A stretch of DNA of 64,000 bases, taken from positions 62,001-126,000 of the forward strand of contig CAWIFL010000008.1 in assembly GCA_963835535.1 (NCBI GenBank), given 5' to 3'. Shown here in pieces: positions 8,050 through 15,473 of the stretch (positions within the stretch are counted from its first letter, which is position 1; the number at the start of each line of letters is the position of its first letter). Source of the DNA: Fen-1245 sp963835535. GTDB taxonomy: Bacteria; Gemmatimonadota; Gemmatimonadetes; Gemmatimonadales; JACORV01. The position numbers and the translations under genes were made by a program. The notes beneath the pieces were generated by a model that was not told the DNA's origin, did not search any database, and was given only the letters and a program-made list of their open reading frames with translations.

Positions 8050-9179
8050 GGGATGACCCGGTGCTCCCGCAGAATGGTGACGACGGAATCTATCGGAAGG
8101 GCGGTCACCGTGCCGTGGTACCCGCGCACCGTTTCCGCCTTGAACAGCGAGTTGACGATCGCTTCCTCCGTGGCTTCGACCACGGCCTCGAACAGCGGCG
8201 AGATGTGGTCTCCCGCCACCGTCTCGCCCGCTCGCGTGAGCCGGCCTTCGGCCAGCGGGCCGCGCCGCACCGAGGCGGCCGTGGAGAAGGCGAGCGCGAA
8301 GTCTCCGCTGCCGTTGGTCGCCGGCGAGCCGGTGCGCGCCACGCCCAGGAACGCGCGGCGGGCCAGGCGCTCCAAGCCGAGCGCTTCCAGCGGCGCATCG
8401 GTCGCCACGACGATCATGATGGACCCGTTCCCGCCCTGCAGCTCGTTCTTCAGGTAGTAGCGGCCCAGCTCACGCCCGACGGGCGCGCCGCCGATGGAGA
8501 GGATCCCGCCGAAGTTGGTCTGCACCAGCACGCCTACGGTCCAGCCGCCGAGCGCTTCGGGGAGCCGGCGCGAGGCGGTGCCGATCCCCCCCTTCCAGCC
8601 GAAGGCGACCGTGCCGCGCCCGGCGCCCACGCTCCCCTCCTCCACCGGCCCCTCGCGCGCACCGCGCAGGGCCGCCAGCACGTCCGCCTCCCGCACCGGC
8701 CGCAGACGGATGGCGTTCAGGTAGCCGTCGTTGGTCTCGCCCACCACGACGTTCACCGACTGCACGCTCTCGTTCCCCGGCAGCGCCAGCAGCCAGCCGA
8801 GGACGGCGTCCGCCACGCGCGGCACGCAGAGCGTGCAGGTCAGGACGATCGGCGACTCCAGCTCGCCCAGCTCCCGGATCTGCGCGATGCCGGTGAGCTT
8901 GCCGAAGCCGTTCCCCACCGCCACCGCCGCCGGGACCTTCTCCTGGAACGGGTTGCCCCCGTGCGGGAGGATCGCCGTCACGCCGGTGTTGATCGAGTCA
9001 CCCGCGGTCACGGTCACCTGCCCGACGCGCACGCCGGCCACGTCCGTGATGGCGTCGAGCGCTCCCGTGGGCAGGACACCGATCACCAGTCCCACGTCCC
9101 GGGCGCGCGGCCTGGGCGTCTGGGCGCAGAGGGACGTGGCGATGAGGGAGAGAGCGAGTGGGGCGAGGGCGGGTCGCAC
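8046..9179 (-). CDS. Secreted P1 family peptidase (DmpA/BapA-like)
   Basis: A 377-residue member of the self-cleaving P1 (DmpA) aminopeptidase/amidase family. It starts with a signal peptide (residues 1-19, predicted cut SLCA|Q). The family's autocleavage site is visible as N251-G252|S253 in 'GGNGSIMIVVATDAPL'; the new N-terminal Ser would be the nucleophile. 'TNFGGILSIGGAPVG' and the 'GSVGAG' segment also match. Such enzymes release N-terminal D- or beta-amino acids or split peptides. It is predicted periplasmic and translationally coupled to the aminotransferase (4-base overlap), so a joint role in using external peptides is plausible but inferred. The start is a GTG. Confidence 0.9.
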   Translation of the reverse strand: MRPALAPLALSLIATSLCAQTPRPRARDVGLVIGVLPTGALDAITDVAGVRVGQVTVTAGDSINTGVTAILPHGGNPFQEKVPAAVAVGNGFGKLTGIAQIRELGELESPIVLTCTLCVPRVADAVLGWLLALPGNESVQSVNVVVGETNDGYLNAIRLRPVREADVLAALRGAREGPVEEGSVGAGRGTVAFGWKGGIGTASRRLPEALGGWTVGVLVQTNFGGILSIGGAPVGRELGRYYLKNELQGGNGSIMIVVATDAPLEALGLERLARRAFLGVARTGSPATNGSGDFALAFSTAASVRRGPLAEGRLTRAGETVAGDHISPLFEAVVEATEEAIVNSLFKAETVRGYHGTVTALPIDSVVTILREHRVIP

Positions 9180-9219
9180 GCCCCATTATGCGAACGCGGG
9201 CGCGGCTGTCAACCAGCGC

Positions 9220-9372
9220 CTAGAACGGCATCAGCTTCCTCGCGGCCCAGTAGCCGAAGATGAACCCGGCGATCGAGCCGACCACCATCCCGCCCATCCC
9301 TGCGACCTGCTCGCCGAGGGCGCCGAGGATGGTGCCGGCTATGAAGGTCAGCAGCGTGCGCAGCAGCTTCAT
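9220..9372 (-). CDS. Small glycine-zipper membrane protein (50 aa)
   Basis: A 50-residue peptide, almost wholly hydrophobic with regularly spaced glycines ('GTILGALGEQVAGMGGMVVGSIAGFIFGYWAARK'-type pattern, residues 13-47), ending in a basic 'ARKLMPF'. This resembles glycine-zipper or GlsB/YeaQ-like small inner-membrane proteins. The ATG overlaps the upstream stop by four bases (ATGA), which supports it being a real coupled gene. Function is unknown. Confidence 0.7.
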   Translation of the reverse strand: MKLLRTLLTFIAGTILGALGEQVAGMGGMVVGSIAGFIFGYWAARKLMPF

Positions 9373-9752
9373 CTGCCCTCCGCGGTTGCGAGTGTGAGCC
9401 CCCGATGACAGCTGCCGCAGGTGACGCTCTGCGGGAACCGCGCCGAGCCAAGCTCGAAATCCTGTTCCGTCCCGCAGTCCGGGCAGCGCCCGTGCGCGCC
9501 GCGCAGCTGCTCGGACTGCTTGAGACGCCGGAAGAACTGCCAGATGCCGATGAAGAAGAAAGAGGGCACGAGGACGAAATGCGCAACGGGGATGAAGATG
9601 CTCACGACCATCGCACCCCAGAATCCCGCCAGACCCTTGAGGGCGCGGCGCAGGCGTGCTGGGCGATCGAACGTGGCCACCACCAGCGTCGGCCGGCGTG
9701 GGGGTGCCGTGGTAGCCGGAGAGGGTGAGCCGTCGCGGTTGAGCCGCTGCAC
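9369..9752 (-). CDS. Membrane protein with C-terminal zinc ribbon
   Basis: A 127-residue protein with a charged N-terminus, one or two hydrophobic segments (residues about 45-72, 'GAMVVSIFIPVAHFVLVPSF') and a C-terminal zinc ribbon made of 'CPDCGTE' (about 90) and 'CGSCHRG' (about 112). Its role is unknown; the ribbon probably faces the cytoplasm. It is followed immediately by the 50-residue membrane protein (4-base overlap), so the two are probably made together. The GTG start at 9752 is uncertain, as the first 35 residues are low in conservation signals. It diverges from the operator/promoter at 9802-9850. Confidence 0.65.
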   Translation of the reverse strand: MQRLNRDGSPSPATTAPPRRPTLVVATFDRPARLRRALKGLAGFWGAMVVSIFIPVAHFVLVPSFFFIGIWQFFRRLKQSEQLRGAHGRCPDCGTEQDFELGSARFPQSVTCGSCHRGLTLATAEGR

Positions 9753-9801
9753 TGTCGTCGGGCACCCGCGGTGTACCGCGGGCCGGCGCAGGAGTTCCGT
9801 C

Positions 9802-9820
9802 TACTTTGTGATGCAAAGTA
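9802..9820. promoter_or_regulatory. Perfect palindromic operator TACTTTG-N5-CAAAGTA
   Basis: A perfect 7-base dyad with a 5-base centre (TGATG), one base upstream of the -35 hexamer of the following promoter. In such a GC-rich chromosome this AT-rich dyad stands out. The likely binder is the winged-helix regulator encoded second in the downstream operon (10488-10826), giving autoregulation. That is inferred from position; similar ACTTTG/CAAAGT dyads occur near this regulator type in other bacteria as far as I recall. Confidence 0.7.
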
Positions 9821-9821
9821 C

Positions 9822-9850
9822 TTGACAGTCTCAGGAGCGCGGCCTATCCT
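9822..9850 (+). promoter_or_regulatory. Consensus sigma-70 promoter, leaderless
   Basis: TTGACA (9822-9827), 17-base spacer, TATCCT (9845-9850). Transcription would start around 9857, which is the A of the ATG itself, so the mRNA is predicted to lack a 5' leader. No Shine-Dalgarno sequence could fit. Confidence 0.8.
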
Positions 9851-9856
9851 CGCGGC

Positions 9857-10495
9857 ATGACCACATCATCCCCGAATCCGCCGGCGCCGTCGCAGGGGGC
9901 GCCGGGAGCGCCGGACGCGGCGCACGCACAGGCGCTGGAAGACCTGCGGTACATCCGCCGGACGATGGAGGGGGCGGCGTCGTTCACGGCGCTGTCGGGA
10001 TGGGGGGTCGCCGCGATCGGGGTGACGGCGTTTCCGGCGGCGTACCTGGCGGCGGGGGCGGACCGCCCGGAGGTCCACCGGTTCTGGATGCTGGTCTGGC
10101 TGATCGAGGCGCTCATCGGGATCGCAATCGGCGTCGCCACCACCGCGCGGAAGGCCCGCAGGGCGCAGGAGCCGCTGTTCGGGCGGCCCGGCCGGAAGTT
10201 CGCGCTGACCTTCGCGACGCCCATGGCAGCCGGAGCGATCCTCACCATTCATCTCTATTACGGCGGCATGGCTGCCGTCCTGCCGGGGATGTGGCTGCTG
10301 CTGTACGGCACGGCGTTCGCGACGGCGGGCGCGTTCTCGGTCAGCACGGTACCGGTGATGGGGCTCTGCTTCATGCTCGTGGGGACGGCGGCGCTCGCCG
10401 CGCCGGCGGCGCTGGGGAACGTCTTCATGGCGGCGGGCTTCGGCGCCCTGCACGTGGTGTTCGGGGCCCTGATCGCGCGGAAGCACGGTGGCTAA
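9857..10495 (+). CDS. Membrane protein co-transcribed with winged-helix regulator
   Basis: A 212-residue integral membrane protein of unknown function. Residues 1-45 are soluble and Pro/Ala-rich with 'ALEDLRYIRRTMEGAASFTALSGWG'. Then about five hydrophobic segments follow (near 45-65, 78-98, 120-140, 142-165 and 170-205). No transport or catalytic motif is visible. It overlaps the regulator gene by eight bases. Membrane protein plus small winged-helix regulator pairs of this kind recur in soil bacteria; the membrane protein may sense or buffer the signal that frees the regulator, but this is inference. Its ATG coincides with the predicted transcription start. Confidence 0.8.
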   Translation: MTTSSPNPPAPSQGAPGAPDAAHAQALEDLRYIRRTMEGAASFTALSGWGVAAIGVTAFPAAYLAAGADRPEVHRFWMLVWLIEALIGIAIGVATTARKARRAQEPLFGRPGRKFALTFATPMAAGAILTIHLYYGGMAAVLPGMWLLLYGTAFATAGAFSVSTVPVMGLCFMLVGTAALAAPAALGNVFMAAGFGALHVVFGALIARKHGG

Positions 10496-10826
10496 GCCGG
10501 GGACCGCCCGGACCGCGCCGCCGAGCAGCCACGCGCCCGAACTCGACCGCCTGATCCACGAGCGGCTCCGGCTCGGGATCGCGAGCGCCCTCGCGGTCAA
10601 CGAAGCGCTCAGCTTCGCGGACCTGAAGAAGCTCCTCAACACGAGCGACGGGAACCTGAGCGTGCACGCGCGCAAGCTGGAAGAAGCGCAGTACATCGCG
10701 TGCACCAAGACCTTCGAGGGGCGGCTGCCGCGCACGGAGTACCGGCTGACCACGGCCGGGCGGCGCGCGCTCGAGCGCTACCTCGAGCACATGGAGGCGC
10801 TGATCCGGGCTACGCGCGAAGCGTAG
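10488..10826 (+). CDS. Winged-helix transcriptional regulator (HTH_34/MarR-like)
   Basis: A 112-residue DNA-binding protein consisting of one winged helix. 'LRLGIASALAVNEALSFADLKKLLNTSDGNLSVHARKLEEAQYI' contains the helix-turn-helix (about residues 40-75), with 'DGNLSVHARKLE' as the recognition helix region. The wing follows ('KTFEGRLPRTEYRLTTAGR'), and a C-terminal dimerisation helix ends the protein. It starts at a GTG inside the end of the upstream membrane gene. It most likely binds the palindrome at 9802-9820 and represses its own operon. Confidence 0.85.
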   Translation: MAKPGTARTAPPSSHAPELDRLIHERLRLGIASALAVNEALSFADLKKLLNTSDGNLSVHARKLEEAQYIACTKTFEGRLPRTEYRLTTAGRRALERYLEHMEALIRATREA

Positions 10827-11444
10827 CTACTTCACCGGGTGCCGGAGGATGGTCTTGAGCTTCTCCGGCTTGGTGCGCTGTGGATCCGACAGGTAGATCT
10901 CGTGGTGCCGGCCGGTGAAGCGCACACCCTGCTCCTTCGCGTAGGCCAGCATCGCGTCCATCGTCGGCCCCTCCGCGGCATAGGGCCCGACGTGCAGCAT
11001 CTGGACGCACGTCCCTTCCGCGATCCGCTCGAGCTTGACCGCTTTGACGCCCTTGTCCCTCCCCTTCTCCTTCAGCAGCTCCGCGGCCATCACCAGGCAG
11101 CGCGCCTTCACGGTGTCGGGCATCCGGATCAGGATCTTCCAGCGCCAGCTCCGCTTCGACTGGTCGATCATCCACTGCGACGGGTCGCCGCCGGCCGTCC
11201 ACCACAGCCCCTCGAGACCGGCGACCTTGAAGTCCTGGCCGAGCCGCTTCTTCCCCATCTTGATGGTCCACGCCATCGCATAGAGCGCGCCGACCGCCGC
11301 GCCGAAGGCGGGGCCGTTCGGATCGCCGGAGCCGTCGACCGCGAGGTACCGCGCCGGCCTGGTCGCCACGAAGACGGGGCGCTTCGGCTTCACGTATTCG
11401 GCCGCGTGGAGCTTGTAGAGGTCGAGCTTGGAGGCCGTGGGCAT
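10827..11444 (-). CDS. GyrI-like small-molecule-binding protein
   Basis: A 205-residue protein of the GyrI-like (SOUL/GyrI fold) group often annotated as YhaZ/GyrI-like. Recognisable parts are 'ARYLAVDGSGDPNGPAFGAAVGALYAMAW' near residue 30, 'GLEGLWWTAGG', and the 'LHVGPYAAEGPTMDAMLAYAKEQG' segment where GyrI domains bind ligands. No helix-turn-helix is present, so it is a free-standing sensor or enzyme-like domain. I chose the ATG at 11444 ('MPTASKLDLYK'), the conserved start of this family, over upstream in-frame starts. It is convergent with the winged-helix gene; the two stop codons abut. Confidence 0.82.
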   Translation of the reverse strand: MPTASKLDLYKLHAAEYVKPKRPVFVATRPARYLAVDGSGDPNGPAFGAAVGALYAMAWTIKMGKKRLGQDFKVAGLEGLWWTAGGDPSQWMIDQSKRSWRWKILIRMPDTVKARCLVMAAELLKEKGRDKGVKAVKLERIAEGTCVQMLHVGPYAAEGPTMDAMLAYAKEQGVRFTGRHHEIYLSDPQRTKPEKLKTILRHPVK

Positions 11445-11564
11445 GCCGCACCGCTGGTAGGAGTCGGTGCGAAGATGCGGCGGCCGGACCGGCACTGCCA
11501 GAGTCGCGGCCGCCGAATTCGCCGCGATTTCGTCGGCTACGGAGTTGCGGCGACCGCGTGGTGC

Positions 11565-12081
11565 TCAGGCCTGCGGGTAGATCAGCCGGCCGTCGCTCTG
11601 CACGCGGGCGTGCGCATTGAGCGTGTGACGCTCGGAGCGGCCGGGCGCCAGAATGTGGACCACTTCGATACCCCTCGACGCCAGCGCGTCGGCGATCAGC
11701 TGCCGGTGGCAGCGCCACGGCACCGCCTCGGCGCACATGATCGCAAGGCGGCGTTCGCGGGCCTCGGCGCCCAGGCGCTGCAGCGCCGCTACGGCCTCGG
11801 GCGAGGCCAGATGGTCCGCGTAGCCGCGGAACCCGGCGTTCCGCCAGAAGGTATTCGGGGAGTCCGGGGCGGCGCGGCGCCGCCCTCCCAGGTCCACCTC
11901 ATGCCGGTACTCGACGCCGGCCGCGGTGAGCGACGCCGCGAGCGCGTCGCGCCCGTACTGGGGAGAGCGGTGCGAGCCCGGGAAAGCGCCGCACGTCCAC
12001 CAGCAGCTCGACCGCATGCTCGGCGAGCAGGGCGAGCAGCGCTTCGATCGGCCGCGTCGAGTGTCCGAGCGTGCAGATCAC
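11565..12081 (-). pseudogene. DUF488 family gene split by a +1 frameshift
   Basis: Reading leftward from a GTG at 12081, the first frame gives 'ICTLGHSTRPIEALLALL' and 'ELLVDVRRFPG', the normal DUF488 N-terminus. The second frame continues 'GSHRSPQYGRDALAASL' through 'PNTFWRNAGFRGYADHL' and 'AIMCAEAVPWRCHRQLIADAL', the normal remainder. The join is at TTTCCCGGGC near 11975-11985, where one extra base is present. This is either a sequencing error in the CCCGGG run, a genuine pseudogene, or a programmed +1 shift at CCC-G. Every other family motif is intact, which argues for a recent or artefactual lesion. DUF488 function is unknown. Confidence 0.8.
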
Positions 12082-12099
12082 CGAAAGGAAGGTACTGCG

Positions 12100-12981
12100 A
12101 TGCACTTCCGGCCCGGCATGCTCCTGCTCTGCCCCGTCGTCCTGGGACTCTGCCCGATCGCGAACGCGCAGAGCGCGCCGGCTTCGCCGTTCGACACCGT
12201 GGCGATCATCCTGAAGACGCCGGCGGTGCCGTCCGCCGGGTACGTCCGGTTCAACCTGCCGCGCCGCGACCTCACCGTCCGGCTGAACGGCACCGCCCTC
12301 GCCGTCCCGATGGCGCTCGGCGCGTGGGCCGGCTTCGCCGGCACGGCGCGCGAAGCGGAGGCGATGGGCGATCTGGTCCTCACCGCGCGTGAGCTGGGGC
12401 CGGTCCTCGCCGAGCTGGAGAAGCAGCGCATCGCGGTGACGGGGATCCACGACCACCTGGTGGGCGAAGAGCCCCGCCTGGTGTACGTGCACTTCCACGC
12501 GATGGGGGCGCCGGCCGATCTCGCGTCCCGTCTGGATTCGGCGCTCGCGCGCACCGGAACGCCGCGGCCCGTCGCGCCGGCCCAGGCTCCTCCGGTCACC
12601 ATAGACACGGCGTTCATCTTCCAGACGCTCGGCGCGTCGGGGCACGCCGCCGGCAACGTCGCCCAGCTCGGCTTCGACCTGGTCAGGCATCGGGTCCGGT
12701 GGGAGGGGCACACGCTGGTACCCGCAATGGCCTACGGCACGCCGATCAACATCCAGATGGTGAACCCCGGCCAGGCCGTGGCCACGGGAGACTTCGCGGT
12801 GCTCGCGGCGCAGGCGCCGCGTGTCCTCGGCGCCTTCGCGGCTCACGGCATCACCGCCGAGGCGCTGCATACCGACATGGTGGGAGAATCTCCGCCCGTG
12901 TACTTCATCCATTTCTGGGCGGACGGATCGCTGGCGGACGTGGTGTCCGGACTCAAGGCGGCGCTCGACGCGGCGAAGTGA
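12100..12981 (+). CDS. Secreted DUF1259 (LppY/LpqO-like) protein
   Basis: A 293-residue exported protein with two DUF1259 repeats (about residues 35-165 and 175-290). Each repeat carries the same motifs: 'RLNGTALAVPMALGAWAGF' and 'EGHTLVPAMAYGTPINIQM', then 'HDHLVGEEPRLVYVHFHAMG' and 'HTDMVGESPPVYFIHFWADG'. The signal peptide is residues 1-23 with predicted cut ANA|Q. The function of the family is unknown; the conserved His residues suggest a metal or ligand site. The ATG at 12100 has a good ribosome site (AAAGGAAGG, 12085-12093). It diverges from the frameshifted DUF488 gene with only 18 bases between the starts. Confidence 0.85.
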   Translation: MHFRPGMLLLCPVVLGLCPIANAQSAPASPFDTVAIILKTPAVPSAGYVRFNLPRRDLTVRLNGTALAVPMALGAWAGFAGTAREAEAMGDLVLTARELGPVLAELEKQRIAVTGIHDHLVGEEPRLVYVHFHAMGAPADLASRLDSALARTGTPRPVAPAQAPPVTIDTAFIFQTLGASGHAAGNVAQLGFDLVRHRVRWEGHTLVPAMAYGTPINIQMVNPGQAVATGDFAVLAAQAPRVLGAFAAHGITAEALHTDMVGESPPVYFIHFWADGSLADVVSGLKAALDAAK

Positions 12982-12985
12982 CCGC

Positions 12986-13014
12986 TTGAGCCGCCTTCGT
13001 CGGGCGGCTACCTT
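12986..13014 (+). promoter_or_regulatory. Promoter with dyad in the spacer
   Basis: TTGAGC (12986-12991), 17-base spacer, TACCTT (13009-13014). A dyad AGCCGCC (12989-12995) / GGCGGCT (13003-13009) spans from the -35 to the -10. In RNA made by the upstream DUF1259 gene it could fold as a terminator hairpin; as DNA it could be an operator for the downstream DEAD-like gene. Confidence 0.6.
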
Positions 13015-13057
13015 GCGGTCGGGTTTCGCCGATTCTTTGACAATTCGGGGGTAGCAC

Positions 13058-14353
13058 GTGGACGCCGTACCGGTCATTGCCCGTGGCCACAACCTGGCCA
13101 TCTTCGTTCCGCCCGTGCCGGCGGCCGCCGCGCCGTGCCTTCAGGCCATCCCCGAGAACCGTCCCACCCTCGTCCTCACCGCCGATTCCGATCGCGCCGT
13201 GGCGCTCGCCGACACGTGCGCGCGAGCGAACGTCCTCGCGGTGACGGGTCTTGCCCGGGCCGAACGGAGGCTCAAGAGCGCGCCTCCCGCTCTGCTCTTC
13301 GTCGCCGCGACCGACGCGCTTCAGCTGCTGAAGCACTCGCAGCTCCGGTGCGCCGAGCTCGGGACCGTCGTGCTCGCGTGGCCGGAGCAGTTGGACGAGG
13401 AAGGGCGCGACGCGCTCGGCGCCGTGATGGCGGAGACGCCGCGCGACTCGCAGCGCATGATCCTGACCGCCATGGCGGGCACCGGGCTCGACGAGCTGCT
13501 GGAGCGCTACGCGTTCAAGGCCGTCACCTTCGGCTTCCCCGCGGCGGACGCGCCCCAGCCGGCGAGCCTCGGCCCGGCATCGTACGTCCTCGCACGGCCG
13601 AGTCAGCTCGAGGCGATGCGCCGCAAGATCCTGGACGCCGTGGATCCCGAGCGCGACGAGGCGGTGGCGATCGCCCCGTGCCCGGCCAGCCGCGAGGAGG
13701 CCGAGGCGCTGCGCGGCGCGCCGACCGACGCTCGAGCCTCCAGGCTGATCTTCGTGGTGGAGCCGGTGCAGCTCGGGTGGCTGCGCAGCCTCTTCTCCCC
13801 GCTCACGGCGCTCCGGCTCCCCACCTCCCTGACCGCGTTGGAGCACCGCGCCGAGGCGGTGCGCGCGCGCCTCGAGCGGACCCTGGAATCGCAGAACCTC
13901 GACCGGGAGCTGTTCCTGATCGGCCCCCTCCTCGAGCGATTCGACGCCGCCGATGTGGCCGCCGCCGCGCTCCGACTGGCGGGCACGGAAGCCATCGCGC
14001 AGACGGCCGAACCGGCGGACGGAGGGCCTCAGCCCGGCGCCGGAAGCGCCCTGGGGACGGGGATTCCCAGCTGGACCCGGCTCTGGGTGGGCGTCGGGAA
14101 GAAGGACAACGTGCGGCCGGGGGACCTGCTCGGCGCCATCGTGGGCGAGACCGGCCTGGCGGCCGACCAGATCGGCAAGATCGAGGTCCGAGAGCTGTTC
14201 TGCCTGGTGGAGGTGCGCCCGGAGGTGGCCGAGCTGGTGATCAAGGCACTGAACGGCACCACCCTGCGGGGTCGCCACATCACCGCCAGGCTCGATCGAG
14301 GACAGGGGTCGCACCGGTCCGCTCCCCCGCGGGGCCACCCCACCCAGGCCTGA
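13058..14353 (+). CDS. Catalytically dead DEAD-box-like protein with DbpA RNA-binding domain
   Basis: A 431-residue protein with the layout of a DEAD-box RNA helicase but without its catalytic motifs. There is no Walker A. The region matching motif Ia is 'LVLTADSDRAVALADTCARA', the motif II position reads 'TVVLAWPEQLDEEG' (AWPE instead of DEAD), and the SAT motif position reads 'MILTAMAGTG'. The C-terminal domain (about residues 345-420) is a DbpA-type RNA-binding domain: 'WTRLWVGVGKKDNVRPGDLLGAI' and 'IGKIEVRELFCLVEV'. It should bind structured RNA, perhaps 23S rRNA as DbpA does, without ATP hydrolysis. It has its own promoter and a GTG start. Alignment to helicase motifs is by eye. Confidence 0.75.
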   Translation: MDAVPVIARGHNLAIFVPPVPAAAAPCLQAIPENRPTLVLTADSDRAVALADTCARANVLAVTGLARAERRLKSAPPALLFVAATDALQLLKHSQLRCAELGTVVLAWPEQLDEEGRDALGAVMAETPRDSQRMILTAMAGTGLDELLERYAFKAVTFGFPAADAPQPASLGPASYVLARPSQLEAMRRKILDAVDPERDEAVAIAPCPASREEAEALRGAPTDARASRLIFVVEPVQLGWLRSLFSPLTALRLPTSLTALEHRAEAVRARLERTLESQNLDRELFLIGPLLERFDAADVAAAALRLAGTEAIAQTAEPADGGPQPGAGSALGTGIPSWTRLWVGVGKKDNVRPGDLLGAIVGETGLAADQIGKIEVRELFCLVEVRPEVAELVIKALNGTTLRGRHITARLDRGQGSHRSAPPRGHPTQA

Positions 14354-14357
14354 AAGC

Positions 14358-14394
14358 CAAGGCGCCACCCCGGGAAACCCGAGGTGGCGCCTTG
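14358..14394. terminator. Bidirectional terminator hairpin
   Basis: A 12-bp stem CAAGGCGCCACC (14358-14369) / GGTGGCGCCTTG (14383-14394), extended after one mismatch by CGGG/CCCG around an AAA loop. It lies between the convergent DbpA-domain gene and HU gene and can serve both. No strong T-run follows. Confidence 0.8.
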
Positions 14395-14408
14395 CCTAGC
14401 TCAGGACC

Positions 14409-14696
14409 CTACTTCTTGCGGCAGGCGTCCTTGAGGCCCTTCCCGGCGCGGAACACGGGGGCGATCGACGCCTTGATCGTGATCTCCTTGCCGGTACGGG
14501 GGTTACGGCCCTTGCGGGCGCCGCGCTTGCGGGTCTCGAAGTTCCCGAAGCCCGTGATCTGAACCTTCGCGCCCTTCTTCAGTTCGGTCGCGATCACGCC
14601 GTTCGTCGCGAACAGCGCCTCGACTGTGCGGCCGGCCTCGGCCTTCGACATCTTCGTCTTGGACGCCAGCGCACCTACGAGATCGGACTTGTTCAC
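14409..14696 (-). CDS. hup: HU family nucleoid protein
   Basis: A 95-residue HU protein, the histone-like dimer that bends and compacts DNA. It begins 'MNKSDLVGALASKTKMSKAEA' and has 'VQITGFGNFETRKRGARKGRNP'-type beta-arm sequence (residues 45-65) with the intercalating Pro in 'GRNPRTGKEI'. The C-terminus is slightly extended ('GKGLKDACRKK'). The upstream region (14697-14800, minus strand) holds TTGCCT with AAATAC 17 bases further on, a weak promoter candidate. Confidence 0.95.
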   Translation of the reverse strand: MNKSDLVGALASKTKMSKAEAGRTVEALFATNGVIATELKKGAKVQITGFGNFETRKRGARKGRNPRTGKEITIKASIAPVFRAGKGLKDACRKK

Positions 14697-14803
14697 CGGG
14701 ATACTCCTCCACTGGGGGGTTCATGGAACAGGGGGCTGGGATGCCCCGAGATGCCCGAAAACCTAGGTATTTCCTTGATTTTTCGCAATAGGCAACTTCA
14801 CGC

Positions 14804-14832
14804 TTGACCCTCTTTCACCCGGCTTTCATACT
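14804..14832 (+). promoter_or_regulatory. Promoter of thymidine kinase gene
   Basis: TTGACC (14804-14809), 17-base spacer, CATACT (14827-14832). Start predicted near 14839, leaving a leader of about 28 bases. Confidence 0.6.
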
Positions 14833-14866
14833 TCCCGCGGCTGATTCGCCCACCCAGGACCCCGCC

Positions 14867-15472
14867 ATGTTTCACGGCACCAAACCCGGTTGGATCGAAG
14901 TCATCAGCGGCGTGATGTTCAGCGGCAAGAGCGAGGAGCTCATTCGCCGCGTGCGCCGCGCGGTGATCGCGCGGAACAAGGTGCAGGTCTTCAAGTCGCA
15001 CCTCGACGAGCGCTACGCGGGCCTCTACAGCGTGAGCAGCCACGACGGCACGATCGTGGAAGCGGAGCCGATCAAGGACTCGCGCGAGATCATGGAGCAT
15101 CTGCGCCCCGACACCCAGGTCGTCGCGGTGGACGAGGCGCAGTTTCTCGACGCGGGCATCGTCACCGTGGCGAACGCGCTCGCCGATCGCGGCGTGCGCG
15201 TGATCCTCGCCGGCACGGACATCGACTTCCGCGGCGAGCGCTTCGGCGCGATGCCGGAGCTGATGGTGGCAGCGGAGATCGTGGACAAGCTGTACGCGAT
15301 CTGCGTGGTGTGCGGCGGCCCCGCGACGCGCAACCAGCGGCTGGTGAACGGGAAGCCGGCGCCGTACGACTCGCCGCAGATCATGGTGGGCGGGCGCGAA
15401 TCGTACGAGGCGCGGTGCCGACATTGTCATCAGGTTCCGAAGAGAGATGAAGGACAAGGTGACCTCCTGTAG
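14867..15472 (+). CDS. tdk: Thymidine kinase
   Basis: A 201-residue type II (TK1-like) thymidine kinase, making dTMP from thymidine and ATP in the salvage pathway. Visible: P-loop 'GVMFSGKS' (residues 15-22), 'VVAVDEAQFLD' holding the catalytic Glu and the Walker B Asp, 'DIDFRGERFG', and four zinc ligands as 'CVVCGG' and 'CRHC'. I start at the ATG at 14867 ('MFHGTKPGWIEVISG') because a promoter at 14804-14832 makes the in-frame upstream start at 14804 impossible and the P-loop then has normal spacing. The C-terminal 20 residues are charged. It is followed directly by coaE. Confidence 0.93.
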   Translation: MFHGTKPGWIEVISGVMFSGKSEELIRRVRRAVIARNKVQVFKSHLDERYAGLYSVSSHDGTIVEAEPIKDSREIMEHLRPDTQVVAVDEAQFLDAGIVTVANALADRGVRVILAGTDIDFRGERFGAMPELMVAAEIVDKLYAICVVCGGPATRNQRLVNGKPAPYDSPQIMVGGRESYEARCRHCHQVPKRDEGQGDLL

Positions 15473-15473
15473 G

